The notes under the pieces are model-generated. The model saw nothing but the letters and a program-made list of their open reading frames with translations, made no database searches and had not been told where the DNA came from. A DNA stretch of 64,000 bases from JAPWJZ01 sp964575605 (GTDB lineage Bacteria > Pseudomonadota > Alphaproteobacteria > Micavibrionales > UBA2020). Shown piece by piece: positions 1-8,288 of the stretch. The first letter of the stretch is position 1. Each line of letters begins with the position of its first letter. The position numbers were made by a program, and so were the translations under genes. The DNA is taken from the NCBI GenBank assembly GCA_964575605.1, contig CAZNRN010000016.1, positions 1 through 64,000 on the forward strand, written 5' to 3'.

Positions 1-1
1 G

Positions 2-160
2 GGCTATGCCTCGCTGCTTTGCGTGATCCTGTTCCTGGGCGGCGTGCAGCTGATTACGCTGGGCGTCATCGGCGAATATGTGGGCCGCCTGTTCCTCGAG
101 GCCAAGGGCCGCCCGGTCTACGTCGTCGACCGCGTTTACGACAAGCATTCGGAGCGCTGA
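2..160 (+). CDS. Family 2 glycosyltransferase, C-terminal end (partial)
   Basis: Only the last 52 codons are inside the window. They encode one hydrophobic helix ending in a segment like GVIGEYVGRLFLEAKGRP, followed by a short polar tail (VYVVDRVYD). This is the typical end of polyprenyl-phosphate sugar transferases of the GtrB/ArnC/DPM1 type, where two C-terminal helices anchor a cytoplasmic GT-A domain. The family loads a sugar onto a lipid carrier at the inner membrane. A GtrA-domain protein two genes downstream supports a GtrA/GtrB-like pairing. The catalytic domain is not visible, so the substrate cannot be judged. Confidence 0.75.
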   Translation, partial: GYASLLCVILFLGGVQLITLGVIGEYVGRLFLEAKGRPVYVVDRVYDKHSER

Positions 161-163
161 CCC

Positions 164-874
164 GTGGATGTAAAGGAAGAAGGCCTTATCCACGGCGATA
201 TCGGCAGCCACTGGTATTACAAAAGCAAGGCGAAGGCCGTGCTGAAGATGCTGAAGGGCATAAGCTTTTCTTCCCTCCTCGACGTCGGCGCGGGCTCGGG
301 GTTTTTCAGCAAATACCTGCTGCGGGAAACCGCGGCGCAGCAGGCCACTTGCGTTGACACCGCCTACGAAAAAGACACAGTTGAAGCAGTGAACGGCAAG
401 CCGGTGCGTTTCGTGCGCGCGGCGGAAAATACGCAGGCCGACCTTGTATTGCTGATGGACGTGCTGGAACATGTCGACGACGACCACGGACTGCTGGCGC
501 AATCGATGGCGGGCGCTAAGGCCGGCGCGTATTGCGTCATTACCGTACCGGCTTTCAAGTTCCTGTGGAGCGGCCATGACGATTTTCTGGGGCATAAACG
601 CCGTTACACGCTCTCCTCGCTGCGCAAGCTGGTGGCAAGCGCGGGGCTGGAAATAAAATCGATCCATTATTTTTACGGGCTTGTCTTTCCGCTGGTCGTC
701 GCCATCCGCATGTTGCAGAAACTGCGCAAAAACCGCCCGGCGCAAAGCGACATGCGCCAGCATTCAGCGGCGGTGAACGGTATCCTTTCCACCGCCTGCG
801 CCGCTGAAACGGGAGTGATGCGCCTGAACAAGCTGATGGGGCTGTCGGTCTGTTGCCTATGCAGGAAACCCTGA
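164..874 (+). CDS. Class I SAM-dependent methyltransferase
   Basis: A 236-residue protein with a Rossmann methyltransferase core. Motif I is seen as LLDVGAGSGFFSKYL near residue 40, and the motif IV region as LVLLMDVLEHVDDD near residue 97. A hydrophobic stretch near residues 165-185 (FYGLVFPLVVAIRM) could associate with membrane. The GTG start is supported by a GGAG about 9 bases upstream; no other start exists in frame. It lies 3 bases after the glycosyltransferase and overlaps the next gene, so the three are probably one operon. The substrate is unknown; the neighbours suggest a lipid-linked glycan or sugar intermediate (inference). Confidence 0.8.
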   Translation: MDVKEEGLIHGDIGSHWYYKSKAKAVLKMLKGISFSSLLDVGAGSGFFSKYLLRETAAQQATCVDTAYEKDTVEAVNGKPVRFVRAAENTQADLVLLMDVLEHVDDDHGLLAQSMAGAKAGAYCVITVPAFKFLWSGHDDFLGHKRRYTLSSLRKLVASAGLEIKSIHYFYGLVFPLVVAIRMLQKLRKNRPAQSDMRQHSAAVNGILSTACAAETGVMRLNKLMGLSVCCLCRKP

Positions 875-2808
875 AAACACTGGCAGGACAGGCCAGCCGC
901 TTCACCGTGGTGGGGCTGGCGGCGACGGCGCTGCATATCGCTGTCGCCGAAACGCTGCTGCATACCGTAGTGGCGAACCCCTTCGCAGCGAATTTCATCG
1001 CCTTCCTCTCGGCCGTGTCGCTGTCGTTCCTCGGCCATTATCACTGGAGTTTCAAAAGCGACGCGCACAAAGGCCGCGCCTTCGCCAAATTCTTCACGGT
1101 CGCGCTGGCGGCCATGGCGGCGAACAACCTGCTGCTGAAAATTCTACTGATGCTGCAGGTGCTGCCGCCCGCCCTCTGTATCGTGCTGGCCGCGATGGCC
1201 GTGCCGGTAATCTCGTTTATCTTCAGCCGCCTCTGGGCCTTTGCGCCCGAGAGGGGTGATAAGGTAACAGCGCGGGAATGGACGATTTTGCTTTGTTACG
1301 TTTTGACGGCAGTGGCGCTGCTGCTGCCGCTGTTCGCCGTCGACCATCCGCAGTCGATCGACCTTGCCAACCACCTTGCACGGCTTTTTATCAGGCATGA
1401 ACAGCCGCAGTCGGCGGTGCTGTCGTCGTTCTATGAATTCCGCCCGCTGCTGTTCCCCTACCTCGCCGTTGAAACGCTGGCGCGCGGGCTGCTGGGTGTT
1501 TTCGACATCTACCAGACGGGCCGGATTATCCTTGGTATCGCCGCGCTGCTCTGGCTGGCGGCGCCCGCCTTGCTCTACCGCGCGCTGTGGAAGGAATGGG
1601 GCTTCTGGCCGCTGTTGTCCGCGCTGGTGGTTTATAATGCGAATACCACATGGGGTTTTGTCGATTACACCATCACCTCCGCGCTTGCCATGATCGCGCT
1701 GGCGGGCTGGGTGGCGTCGGAGAATATGAAGCCTTTCCTGCGCCTCGCCGTTTTCACGCCGATTGGCTTTATCATCTACTGCTGTCATTTGCAGGGCTTT
1801 GTGGTCTTCGGCCTGCTGCTGGGCGGGTACGAGCTTGGCAAGATGTGGCAGGATAAAAAACTCTCGGTGAGGGATTTTATCGCGCGCGGACTATTGCTCA
1901 TGCCGCTGTTCCTGCCCGCGGCGCTGCATTTCGTTTACCTCTCCGTGACCCTGCCGCCGGTGCAGATGCTTCATACGACGCCGGTTACATGGACGGACCG
2001 GGCGTTGATGCTGGCCTCGCCTTTCATGTACGGCCTGCATACCGAAGGCGTGAAGACGCTGCATGATATCAGCCTGACAAGCGCCTTCCTGATTGCAGGC
2101 GCTTACCTGCTGCTGTTCCACAAAAATAACTTTTCATTTGATAAAAGGATGACAGTGGCGCTGGCGCTGCTGGCAGTGCTGGCGCTGGTGGTGCCGCCGC
2201 GCGTGCTGGGCATCAGCTTTACGCATTACCGCTTGCCGTTTGTAGCCGTCGCCCTGTTGCTGGCCGCGACGCGCCCGCGGGGTGCGGGCGGAATGCCCTA
2301 CAAGATCCTCGCCCTCGCTTTTGTCGCCGTGCTGGTGGTGCGGCTCTGCGATATGACGGACGTCTGGAAAAGATATGATGCGGGCGTGAAGGAATTCATC
2401 GCCGCCGCGCAGGTGATGAAGCCCGGCAACAAGGTAATCGTGGCGAACCGCGAATTCCCCTCGGGCTTTGTCGAGCATTATCACAGCGCCTCGCTGCTGA
2501 CGGTCGAGCGGCAGGCCTTTATCCCGAACCTTTTCACCGTGATGCAGTTCTTCAAGGCGAAGGGAGATTACGCACGGCTCTCGCATCCCACCGCGACGCA
2601 TCCGCTGGATGCAAAGATGCTGGAACTGGCGCGCAAGGGCAAGGACAAGCGGCTGGCAGAGCCGCAAAACGCCTATTTCAGGACATGGTGGAAAGATTTC
2701 GACTATGTCGTCGCCTATGAAGGCAAGGACGCAAAGCCCCTGTTGCCCAAATTGCTGAAACCTGTCGCACATGGCAGTTTCTTTACCCTCTACAAGGTGA
2801 AACGCTGA
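859..2808 (+). CDS. GtrA-domain protein fused to a polytopic GT-C-like membrane region
   Basis: About 649 residues from ATG 859; an in-frame TTG six bases earlier is less likely. Residues 10-125 form a GtrA-like four-helix domain (RFTVVGLAATALHIAV, then FLSAVSLSFLGHYHWSF). GtrA proteins are thought to help flip polyprenyl-linked sugars. The remaining 500 residues contain about ten more membrane helices, with an early extracytoplasmic acidic motif (IDLANHLAR) that recalls the catalytic Asp loop of GT-C glycosyltransferases, and a soluble C-terminal tail. It overlaps the upstream methyltransferase by 16 bases. A combined flippase/transferase is plausible but unproven. GtrA alone is normally about 120-150 residues, so the fusion is the notable feature. 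Confidence 0.7.
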   Translation: MQETLKTLAGQASRFTVVGLAATALHIAVAETLLHTVVANPFAANFIAFLSAVSLSFLGHYHWSFKSDAHKGRAFAKFFTVALAAMAANNLLLKILLMLQVLPPALCIVLAAMAVPVISFIFSRLWAFAPERGDKVTAREWTILLCYVLTAVALLLPLFAVDHPQSIDLANHLARLFIRHEQPQSAVLSSFYEFRPLLFPYLAVETLARGLLGVFDIYQTGRIILGIAALLWLAAPALLYRALWKEWGFWPLLSALVVYNANTTWGFVDYTITSALAMIALAGWVASENMKPFLRLAVFTPIGFIIYCCHLQGFVVFGLLLGGYELGKMWQDKKLSVRDFIARGLLLMPLFLPAALHFVYLSVTLPPVQMLHTTPVTWTDRALMLASPFMYGLHTEGVKTLHDISLTSAFLIAGAYLLLFHKNNFSFDKRMTVALALLAVLALVVPPRVLGISFTHYRLPFVAVALLLAATRPRGAGGMPYKILALAFVAVLVVRLCDMTDVWKRYDAGVKEFIAAAQVMKPGNKVIVANREFPSGFVEHYHSASLLTVERQAFIPNLFTVMQFFKAKGDYARLSHPTATHPLDAKMLELARKGKDKRLAEPQNAYFRTWWKDFDYVVAYEGKDAKPLLPKLLKPVAHGSFFTLYKVKR

Positions 2809-2809
2809 A

Positions 2810-5293
2810 ATGACCCCCGCCCCCGACATCCGGCAGGCAGCATCCCTGCACCAGAGCGGCAAGTTGCCGGAGGCGGAGGCGATGTACCGCGACATCCTGA
2901 AGGACAACCCCCGCCATTTCGACGCCAACCATTTGCTGGGCGTGATTTACGTGCAGCAGGGAAACCCCGAAAAAGGCGCGCAGCAGATAACTATCGCGCT
3001 GGGCATCAACCCCAAAAGCGCGGCGGCGCACAGCAACCTCGGCAATGCCATGCGCGATTTGAAACGGCCCGCCGAAGCGCTTGAAAGCTATGCCCGCGCG
3101 CTGGCCATCGAGCCGCGCCATGCCGATGCGCTGTTCAACCGCGGCAATGCGCTGAAAGACCTCGGCCGGCTGGAGGAAGCCGCCGCCAGTTACGCGCAGG
3201 CCTTCGTCGCAGCGCCTTCGCGCGCCGATTTCGCCACAAGCCGCCTGCGGGTGCTGCAAAGCCTGGGCCGCACGGCGGAGGCCGCCGATGTGCTGGCCGC
3301 GCTGGCGAAGCTGAAACCGCAGGACGCGGACACGCAGGTGATGCTGGGCAACGCGCTGGCCGAATTGCGCCGCCACAAGGAGGCGCTGGCGGCCTATGAC
3401 GCCGCGCTTACCATCAACCCGCAGTACGCCGAAGTCATGATGAACCGCGGCAATATGCTGCGTGAACTGGGCCGCAACGACGAGGCGCTGCAAAGCTATT
3501 CCCGCGCGTTCCAGCTGAAACCGGATTTCGCCGACGCCCCGCTGAATGCCGCGCAGCTGCTGCTGGCGCTGGGGCGCAGCACCGAAGCCGAAGCCGCTTA
3601 CCGGCAGGCGCTCGCCCTCGACCCCGCGCGCACCATCGCGCTGCACGGGCTTGGCAATATCTTCCACGGCCGCGGCCTGCCGCAGGAGGCGATCCCGTTT
3701 TATACGAAAGCAGCCGAAGACCCCGCCGCGCATGCCGCGCTGTTCATGCTTGCCGATTGCCATTTCCAGCTGGGCGACCTGACCCTCGCCTTAAATTTCC
3801 TGCTGCGCGCGATTTCCGCCGCACCGCAGGAGGTGAAGTACAAGGAAAACTTCATCCTTTATGCCGAGGGCGCGAAGCTGTCGGCCTATGACCCCGCGAT
3901 GGCGGCGGCGTTGCTGCAATGTCTTGAAACGCCGGGGCTGGATTGTTCGCGCGCGGCGGGGCTGTGGCATTTCCTGCTGCTGCGCCGCCCGGATTTTGGC
4001 GCGGGCATCGTGCCGTCGTCGCCGCTGGTCGCTACGCCGTTTTTCCTGCGCGGGATTGAAAAGCTTTGCGTCTATGACCTTGGCTTCGAGCGCGCGCTGA
4101 CCGACCTGCGCCATAGCCTGCTGCTGCATCCCGAATATTTCGACGCAGCCGCACTGCTGCCGCTGGCCACGGCCATGGCGGCCTATTGCTTCAATACCGA
4201 TTATATTTTCGACGTGACGCCGGAGGAAACCGCCGCGCTGAAATCATTGCAGGATGACGGCGCTTTCGTCACCGCGCTCCGCGCCTGTTATGCGCCACTG
4301 GGCAGTTATCCGCAGCCGGAGACGCTGGCGAAAAAACACGCGGGCAATAACGCGCTGGCGTCCCTGCTGCGCGAACAGGTGGAGGAGCCGCAGGCGCTGG
4401 CCGCGCTGCGTGCCCGTATTCCCGCGCTGACGCCCATTTCGCGGGGCGTTTCGACGCTGGTGCGCGGGCAGTACGAGGAATCGCCCTACCCCAAATGGAA
4501 ATCGGTGCCGCGCCACCTCAAGCTCGACCCGGTCGCGGAAGATCTGGCGAAGCCCGGCGCGAAAATTTTGATCGCAGGCTGCGGCACGGGGCAGGAAGCG
4601 GCGGAAATGGCGACGGCGCTGCCGCAATCCGGCATCCTTGCCGTCGACTTGAGCCTTTCCAGCCTGTGCTACGCCAAGCGGCAGGCGGAGCGCGCAGGCC
4701 TGACGAATATATTGTTCAAGCAGGCGGATATTTTACAGCTGGACAGCCTGAGCGATAAATTCGACGGCATTTGCTCGGGCGGCGTGCTGCACCACCTTGA
4801 AGACCCGATGGAGGGCTGGCGCGTGCTGGCCGGCCTGCTGAAGGACGGCGGATTGATGCGCATCGCGCTTTACAGCAAGGCGGCGCGCCGGCATATCACG
4901 GTCGCGCGGGAGGCCGCGAAGAAAGGCGGCTTCGCGCCCACGCCGGACGGCATGCGCGCCTTCCGCCATGCGTCGCCGCAACTGTTGCCGCCCGAAACCT
5001 TCGTGGCGCTGCAATCGGCCAGCGATTATTTCAATATGCCGATGTACCGCGACATGCTGTTCCATTACCAAGAGCATTGCTTTGACCTGCCACAGATCGA
5101 ATCCTCGCTGAAAAATCTGGGGCTGGAGTTCTTGAAACTGCTGCCGCCCGCCTCGGCTGCCGCGCCCTACAAGGCCATGTTTGGCGCATCGCATGTTGGC
5201 GCGTCGCTTGAAAAATGGCACAGGTTCGAGGAAGCGCACCCCGACACCTTCATCGCCATGTACCAGTTCTGGTGCCGTAAACCGCTACGTTAA
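2810..5293 (+). CDS. TPR-repeat protein with C-terminal SAM methyltransferase
   Basis: An 827-residue protein. Residues 5-310 are tandem tetratricopeptide repeats; units such as AAAHSNLGNAMRDLKRPAEAL and DALFNRGNALKDLGRLEEAA are visible, with a spacing of about 34. After a linker of about 200 residues, a class I methyltransferase starts near residue 580 (ILIAGCGTGQEAAEMA). It continues with AVDLSLSSLCYAKRQAE and a DGICSGGVLHHLEDP motif. The start lies one base after the previous stop, so it belongs to the glycan operon. TPR-methyltransferase and TPR-glycosyltransferase fusions often modify surface polysaccharide or proteins. The target here is unknown. Confidence 0.8.
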   Translation: MTPAPDIRQAASLHQSGKLPEAEAMYRDILKDNPRHFDANHLLGVIYVQQGNPEKGAQQITIALGINPKSAAAHSNLGNAMRDLKRPAEALESYARALAIEPRHADALFNRGNALKDLGRLEEAAASYAQAFVAAPSRADFATSRLRVLQSLGRTAEAADVLAALAKLKPQDADTQVMLGNALAELRRHKEALAAYDAALTINPQYAEVMMNRGNMLRELGRNDEALQSYSRAFQLKPDFADAPLNAAQLLLALGRSTEAEAAYRQALALDPARTIALHGLGNIFHGRGLPQEAIPFYTKAAEDPAAHAALFMLADCHFQLGDLTLALNFLLRAISAAPQEVKYKENFILYAEGAKLSAYDPAMAAALLQCLETPGLDCSRAAGLWHFLLLRRPDFGAGIVPSSPLVATPFFLRGIEKLCVYDLGFERALTDLRHSLLLHPEYFDAAALLPLATAMAAYCFNTDYIFDVTPEETAALKSLQDDGAFVTALRACYAPLGSYPQPETLAKKHAGNNALASLLREQVEEPQALAALRARIPALTPISRGVSTLVRGQYEESPYPKWKSVPRHLKLDPVAEDLAKPGAKILIAGCGTGQEAAEMATALPQSGILAVDLSLSSLCYAKRQAERAGLTNILFKQADILQLDSLSDKFDGICSGGVLHHLEDPMEGWRVLAGLLKDGGLMRIALYSKAARRHITVAREAAKKGGFAPTPDGMRAFRHASPQLLPPETFVALQSASDYFNMPMYRDMLFHYQEHCFDLPQIESSLKNLGLEFLKLLPPASAAAPYKAMFGASHVGASLEKWHRFEEAHPDTFIAMYQFWCRKPLR

Positions 5294-6172
5294 ATAGAGC
5301 AGCAGGCCAAGGATCACAGTTAACACCGGCCCCGCCATCTGGTGCAGAGCCGTCATGGCCTCGGCAAGGCGGCGGTCGTAATAGGTGCTGATTTCGTGCA
5401 ACGGCGCCGACAGCGCGCCCGTGCGCTCCCCCGCCTTCAGCATCGACAGTGCGAGATTTTCCATGCGCCCGCCCTGGAAGGCCTGGTGCAGCGATTGGCC
5501 CGCCGCAACCCTGTCCGCGCATTCAAGCAGCCATGACTGTATCACAAGGTTGGGCGCGTTTTCGGCGGCGGCCGGCAATGCCTGCCTGAGCGGCACGCCC
5601 GCATCAAACAGCGTCGCAAGGCTTTCGGCGAAGCGCGCGAAACTGTTCTGTGCCGAAAGTTTGCCCACAACGGGGATGGCGAGGATGATGCGGTCCGTCA
5701 CCGATTTCACCACAGGTAAAAAGTACCGCGACAGTTTCAGGGCACCCCAGAAACAAAAGATGCAGCCTGCCAGCAGCGGCATATTTGTGTCGTGCCGCCA
5801 TGCCGCGAGGCCGAGGATGATGGCGCCGGAAATTTTAGGGTAGAGCGTGGCACGGCGCATCAGCGAGCGGTGTTCTTCCTTGCGCCGCAAATAGTCGCGC
5901 GCCTTGCCCAGCACCATGCCCATCTTGCCCGCGCGTTCGCCAAGTGCTGCCAGTTTTATCACGGTGGGATCGAAGAGGCGCGGGTGGAAGGCCATGGCCT
6001 CCGACAGCGTGCGGCCGCCTTTGATATCTTCCTTCATCATCAGCAGCGCCTTTTTGACGGCGCGGTCGTCGGCGTCGTTATAGGCGGCCTCCAGCGACTG
6101 CCGGAGAGGCACGCCTGCCTTTTCCATCTGTTCGAGATGCAGGAAGAGCCCGATAAGGGCGCGGGCGGTCAC
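5285..6172 (-). CDS. Type II secretion system F family protein (GspF/PilC-like)
   Basis: A 295-residue inner-membrane protein with the two-fold T2SSF arrangement. The first helical domain includes LIGLFLHLEQMEKAGVPL and a GERAGKMGMVL motif. A membrane segment follows near residues 112-140, then a second copy with FARFAESLATLFDAGVPLRQAL and MLKAGERTGALSAPL. A final membrane helix lies at the C-terminus. It is shorter than canonical GspF or PilC (about 400 residues). No other secretion or pilus genes are nearby, so the machine it serves cannot be inferred. It overlaps the convergent TPR-methyltransferase gene by 9 bases and starts one base after the end of the next minus-strand gene. Confidence 0.8.
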   Translation of the reverse strand: MTARALIGLFLHLEQMEKAGVPLRQSLEAAYNDADDRAVKKALLMMKEDIKGGRTLSEAMAFHPRLFDPTVIKLAALGERAGKMGMVLGKARDYLRRKEEHRSLMRRATLYPKISGAIILGLAAWRHDTNMPLLAGCIFCFWGALKLSRYFLPVVKSVTDRIILAIPVVGKLSAQNSFARFAESLATLFDAGVPLRQALPAAAENAPNLVIQSWLLECADRVAAGQSLHQAFQGGRMENLALSMLKAGERTGALSAPLHEISTYYDRRLAEAMTALHQMAGPVLTVILGLLLYLT

Positions 6173-6173
6173 G

Positions 6174-7127
6174 TCACTCTACGTTGACGCCGAAGGGCAG
6201 CACCACATCCTTGCCGTCCACGTGCAGCTGCACGTAGATCTTGAAGAAGCCTTTCTTCATCGGCATGAAGCTGAAGCTGAGCGGCGATGCGCCGCGGTCG
6301 GTTTCCTTGCCCGGCGCCGCGCCGCGGGGATGCGCATGCTGCACGGACGACAGGTCGTCATAGGCCGCGAAAGCATGGCCGTAAGCGCCCATGATGGGCT
6401 CCAGCCCTGCGAAGGGCTTGCCTTCGGCATCGGTAATAAAGAGGTCAGCCTCAAGCGCGACCCCCGCCTTCACGAAGGGCGAGTTAAGCGCGAGGAAGGC
6501 ATTGTTGCCCCCAAACTCGGCCTTGTCGGCGGGCGTCTTGACGGCGCAGCTTTCCTTGCAGGGCTCGGCGCCCTCCAGCAGCATCGGCACCAGCTGCGGC
6601 GCGTCGTTGCCGGTTTTCACGTCTGCCCACAGCATATAATTGTGGCCGGTCGCGGGCGTGAAGGTGAATTCGAAACCGCCTTCCTTGTTGGCGACGGGAT
6701 GCACGTGGTGGAAATCCTGCAGTGACTGGTCGAGCAGGATGAGGTGGATTTTTTTCGTGTGGCGTTCGGTCAGCTTGTCCTCGGTGATGATTTCGTCATC
6801 ACGCATCAAGGTAAGCGTGAAATTGGCGGGCTTGCCTTTTTCAAGTTTTGCCGCGGGCTTGATCATCGGCGACAGCGTGGTGTTGCCATAGGCTTCTTCC
6901 GCGTGGATATGCAGCGGGATGCCGCCCGCCGCATCCGGGCTGCCGGGTTTTTCCGCGCGCGACTCGCTCATCGGCTCGTCGGGTTCGCCCGGCTGGTTCG
7001 ATGAGGCGGCGGGCTTGGCAAGGCTGTCTGCCGCTGGCGCAGCCTCCTGCGCGGCATAGGATTGGACGGCGCAAAATGCGATGAACGCGAAAACAGGCAC
7101 CGTAAAAATAAACGGACGTGAAAACAT
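6174..7127 (-). CDS. Secreted protein with HHVHP motif, possible metal-related periplasmic protein
   Basis: A 317-residue protein with a clear signal peptide (FIFTVPVFAFIAFCAVQSYA). Two beta-rich halves follow. The first carries KIHLILLDQSLQDFHHVHP near residue 130 and then FTFTPATGHNYMLWAD. The second has a parallel SVQHAHP segment near residue 270. This pattern occurs in secreted proteins loosely related to the FixH/YtkA-like group found next to copper or heavy-metal transport genes (family knowledge, not tested). A Cys pair (CKESC) lies near residue 200. It probably forms an operon with the GspF-like gene. Metal binding is inferred from the His clusters only. Confidence 0.5.
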   Translation of the reverse strand: MFSRPFIFTVPVFAFIAFCAVQSYAAQEAAPAADSLAKPAASSNQPGEPDEPMSESRAEKPGSPDAAGGIPLHIHAEEAYGNTTLSPMIKPAAKLEKGKPANFTLTLMRDDEIITEDKLTERHTKKIHLILLDQSLQDFHHVHPVANKEGGFEFTFTPATGHNYMLWADVKTGNDAPQLVPMLLEGAEPCKESCAVKTPADKAEFGGNNAFLALNSPFVKAGVALEADLFITDAEGKPFAGLEPIMGAYGHAFAAYDDLSSVQHAHPRGAAPGKETDRGASPLSFSFMPMKKGFFKIYVQLHVDGKDVVLPFGVNVE

Positions 7128-7210
7128 CGGAAGCTACCCCTGAAAAAAAGCCCTCTCAAAAAAGTATGACACAAAAACCGGAAGATTTGATAAATGATCT
7201 GTAAGTGCAT

Positions 7211-7223
7211 TTATGTATAATTG
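7211..7223 (+). promoter_or_regulatory. Candidate -10 promoter element TTATGTATAATTG
   Basis: TATAAT at 7216-7221 is preceded by TTATG, close to an extended -10. The same TTATGTATAAT core recurs at 36382. No convincing -35 was found. If used, the transcript has a leader of about 165 bases before the Cys-rich peptide gene. Confidence 0.4.
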
Positions 7224-7393
7224 TTTCAAATTTATATCCGATTGAGATCAAGCAGGTACAAATTGGCGCGGGAAAATGGGCAAAGCGCTGCTGGACAAGG
7301 GCTTTTCCACCCCTATATCCTTTCTCAACCGGAGGCCTTAGCACCCTGCGGGACTACAACAACTGTTGCATACATTTTGAAAGGAAGGATGCC

Positions 7394-7552
7394 ATGCAAA
7401 AACAAGAACAAGCAAAGAACGAGCAAATGAAAGGCTCATGTTCCACCGAAGCCAAGAAGCCCGCCGGTTCCTGCGGCTCGGAAATGAAAAAAGACGAAAA
7501 GATGGGCTCCTGCGGCTCCGACAAAAGCAAGTCGGGCTCGTGCGGCGGCTAA
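7394..7552 (+). CDS. Small Cys-rich GSC-repeat peptide
   Basis: A 52-residue peptide: a charged N-terminus (MQKQEQAKNEQMK) followed by four spaced Cys repeats (GSCST, GSCGSE, GSCGSDK, GSCGG). The open frame runs upstream to 7205, but ATG 7394 follows a good ribosome site (AAAGGAAGG) and lies downstream of the candidate promoter, so it is preferred. No signal peptide is seen. The single evenly spaced cysteines in low-complexity context resemble small metal-binding peptides such as the HvfA-type EGKCG-repeat proteins. A strong terminator follows, giving a monocistronic unit. Metal binding or redox buffering is an inference. Confidence 0.65.
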   Translation: MQKQEQAKNEQMKGSCSTEAKKPAGSCGSEMKKDEKMGSCGSDKSKSGSCGG

Positions 7553-7577
7553 TTCGTTAGCGCTTTCGTAAGCCAAG

Positions 7578-7610
7578 GAAGCCGGGGGCCATACCCCGGC
7601 TTCTTTTTTT
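7578..7610 (+). terminator. Rho-independent terminator
   Basis: GAAGCCGGGG (7578-7587) pairs perfectly with CCCCGGCTTC (7594-7603) across a 6-base loop and is followed by seven T. It ends the Cys-rich peptide transcript. Confidence 0.9.
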
Positions 7611-7739
7611 GTATTTGAAAACAGCCCTTTGCCCTCCCCTTGAGTTTAACGGAATAGCGGCCTATGATGATTGCCATATGAAAAAAGAAAGAAACAGGGC
7701 TGCGATTGGCGCCGCCCGTATATTTGAAAGGCAAATATC

Positions 7740-8288
7740 ATGACCACCGCAACACTGACCAAAGCCCTCCTCTTCGCCGCGAAGAAACACACCGACCAGC
7801 GCCGCAAGGGCGAACGCGCCGAACCCTATGTCAACCATGTGATGGAAGTCGTCGACCTGCTGGCGCGCCACACCGACGGCAAGAATTACGACCTGATGTG
7901 CGCGGGTGCGCTGCACGACACGATCGAGGACACGGGCACGAAATACGAAGAACTGAAAAAAGAGTTTGGCGAGAACGTCGCCGACATCGTCAGGGAATGC
8001 ACCGACGACAAGAGCCTGCCGAAGGCCGAGCGCAAACGCCTGCAGGCCGAAAACGCGGCGCATAAATCCGACAACGCCAAGATGGTGAAGATGGCGGATA
8101 AAATCTCGAACCTGAATTCCATCCTCACCTCGCCCCCGCCCGACTGGGATGCGTCGCGCAAGGAAGAGTATTTCAACTGGGCAAAAAAAGTCGTCGATAA
8201 CTGCCGCGGCGTGAACGCGGGCCTCGAGAAGGAATTCGACGATACCTATAAAAAAGGCGTGAAAGCTTTCGGGATGAAGGCGGCTTAA
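7740..8288 (+). CDS. Small alarmone hydrolase, MESH1-like HD phosphohydrolase
   Basis: A 182-residue single-domain HD protein of the RelA/SpoT hydrolase type. Visible motifs are H17-T-D-Q-RRK, Y30-x-x-H33, the metal-binding H59-D60 within AGALHDTIEDT (E63, D64), and the later NAKMVKMADKISNL, whose Asp completes the site. Family members hydrolyse (p)ppGpp, or NADPH in animal MESH1, and need Mn2+. There is no synthetase, TGS or ACT domain, so it is a stand-alone hydrolase. It is a separate unit after the terminator and overlaps the convergent peptidase gene by 4 bases. Confidence 0.85.
   Translation: MTTATLTKALLFAAKKHTDQRRKGERAEPYVNHVMEVVDLLARHTDGKNYDLMCAGALHDTIEDTGTKYEELKKEFGENVADIVRECTDDKSLPKAERKRLQAENAAHKSDNAKMVKMADKISNLNSILTSPPPDWDASRKEEYFNWAKKVVDNCRGVNAGLEKEFDDTYKKGVKAFGMKAA

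Noticed and set aside
7205..7393. N-terminal extension of the Cys-rich peptide
   Set aside because: It starts before or inside the candidate promoter and shows no coding signature; ATG 7394 has a strong ribosome site.
7128..7393. Cobalamin or other known riboswitch in the leader of the Cys-rich peptide
   Set aside because: I could not identify conserved cobalamin, TPP or similar core boxes by eye.
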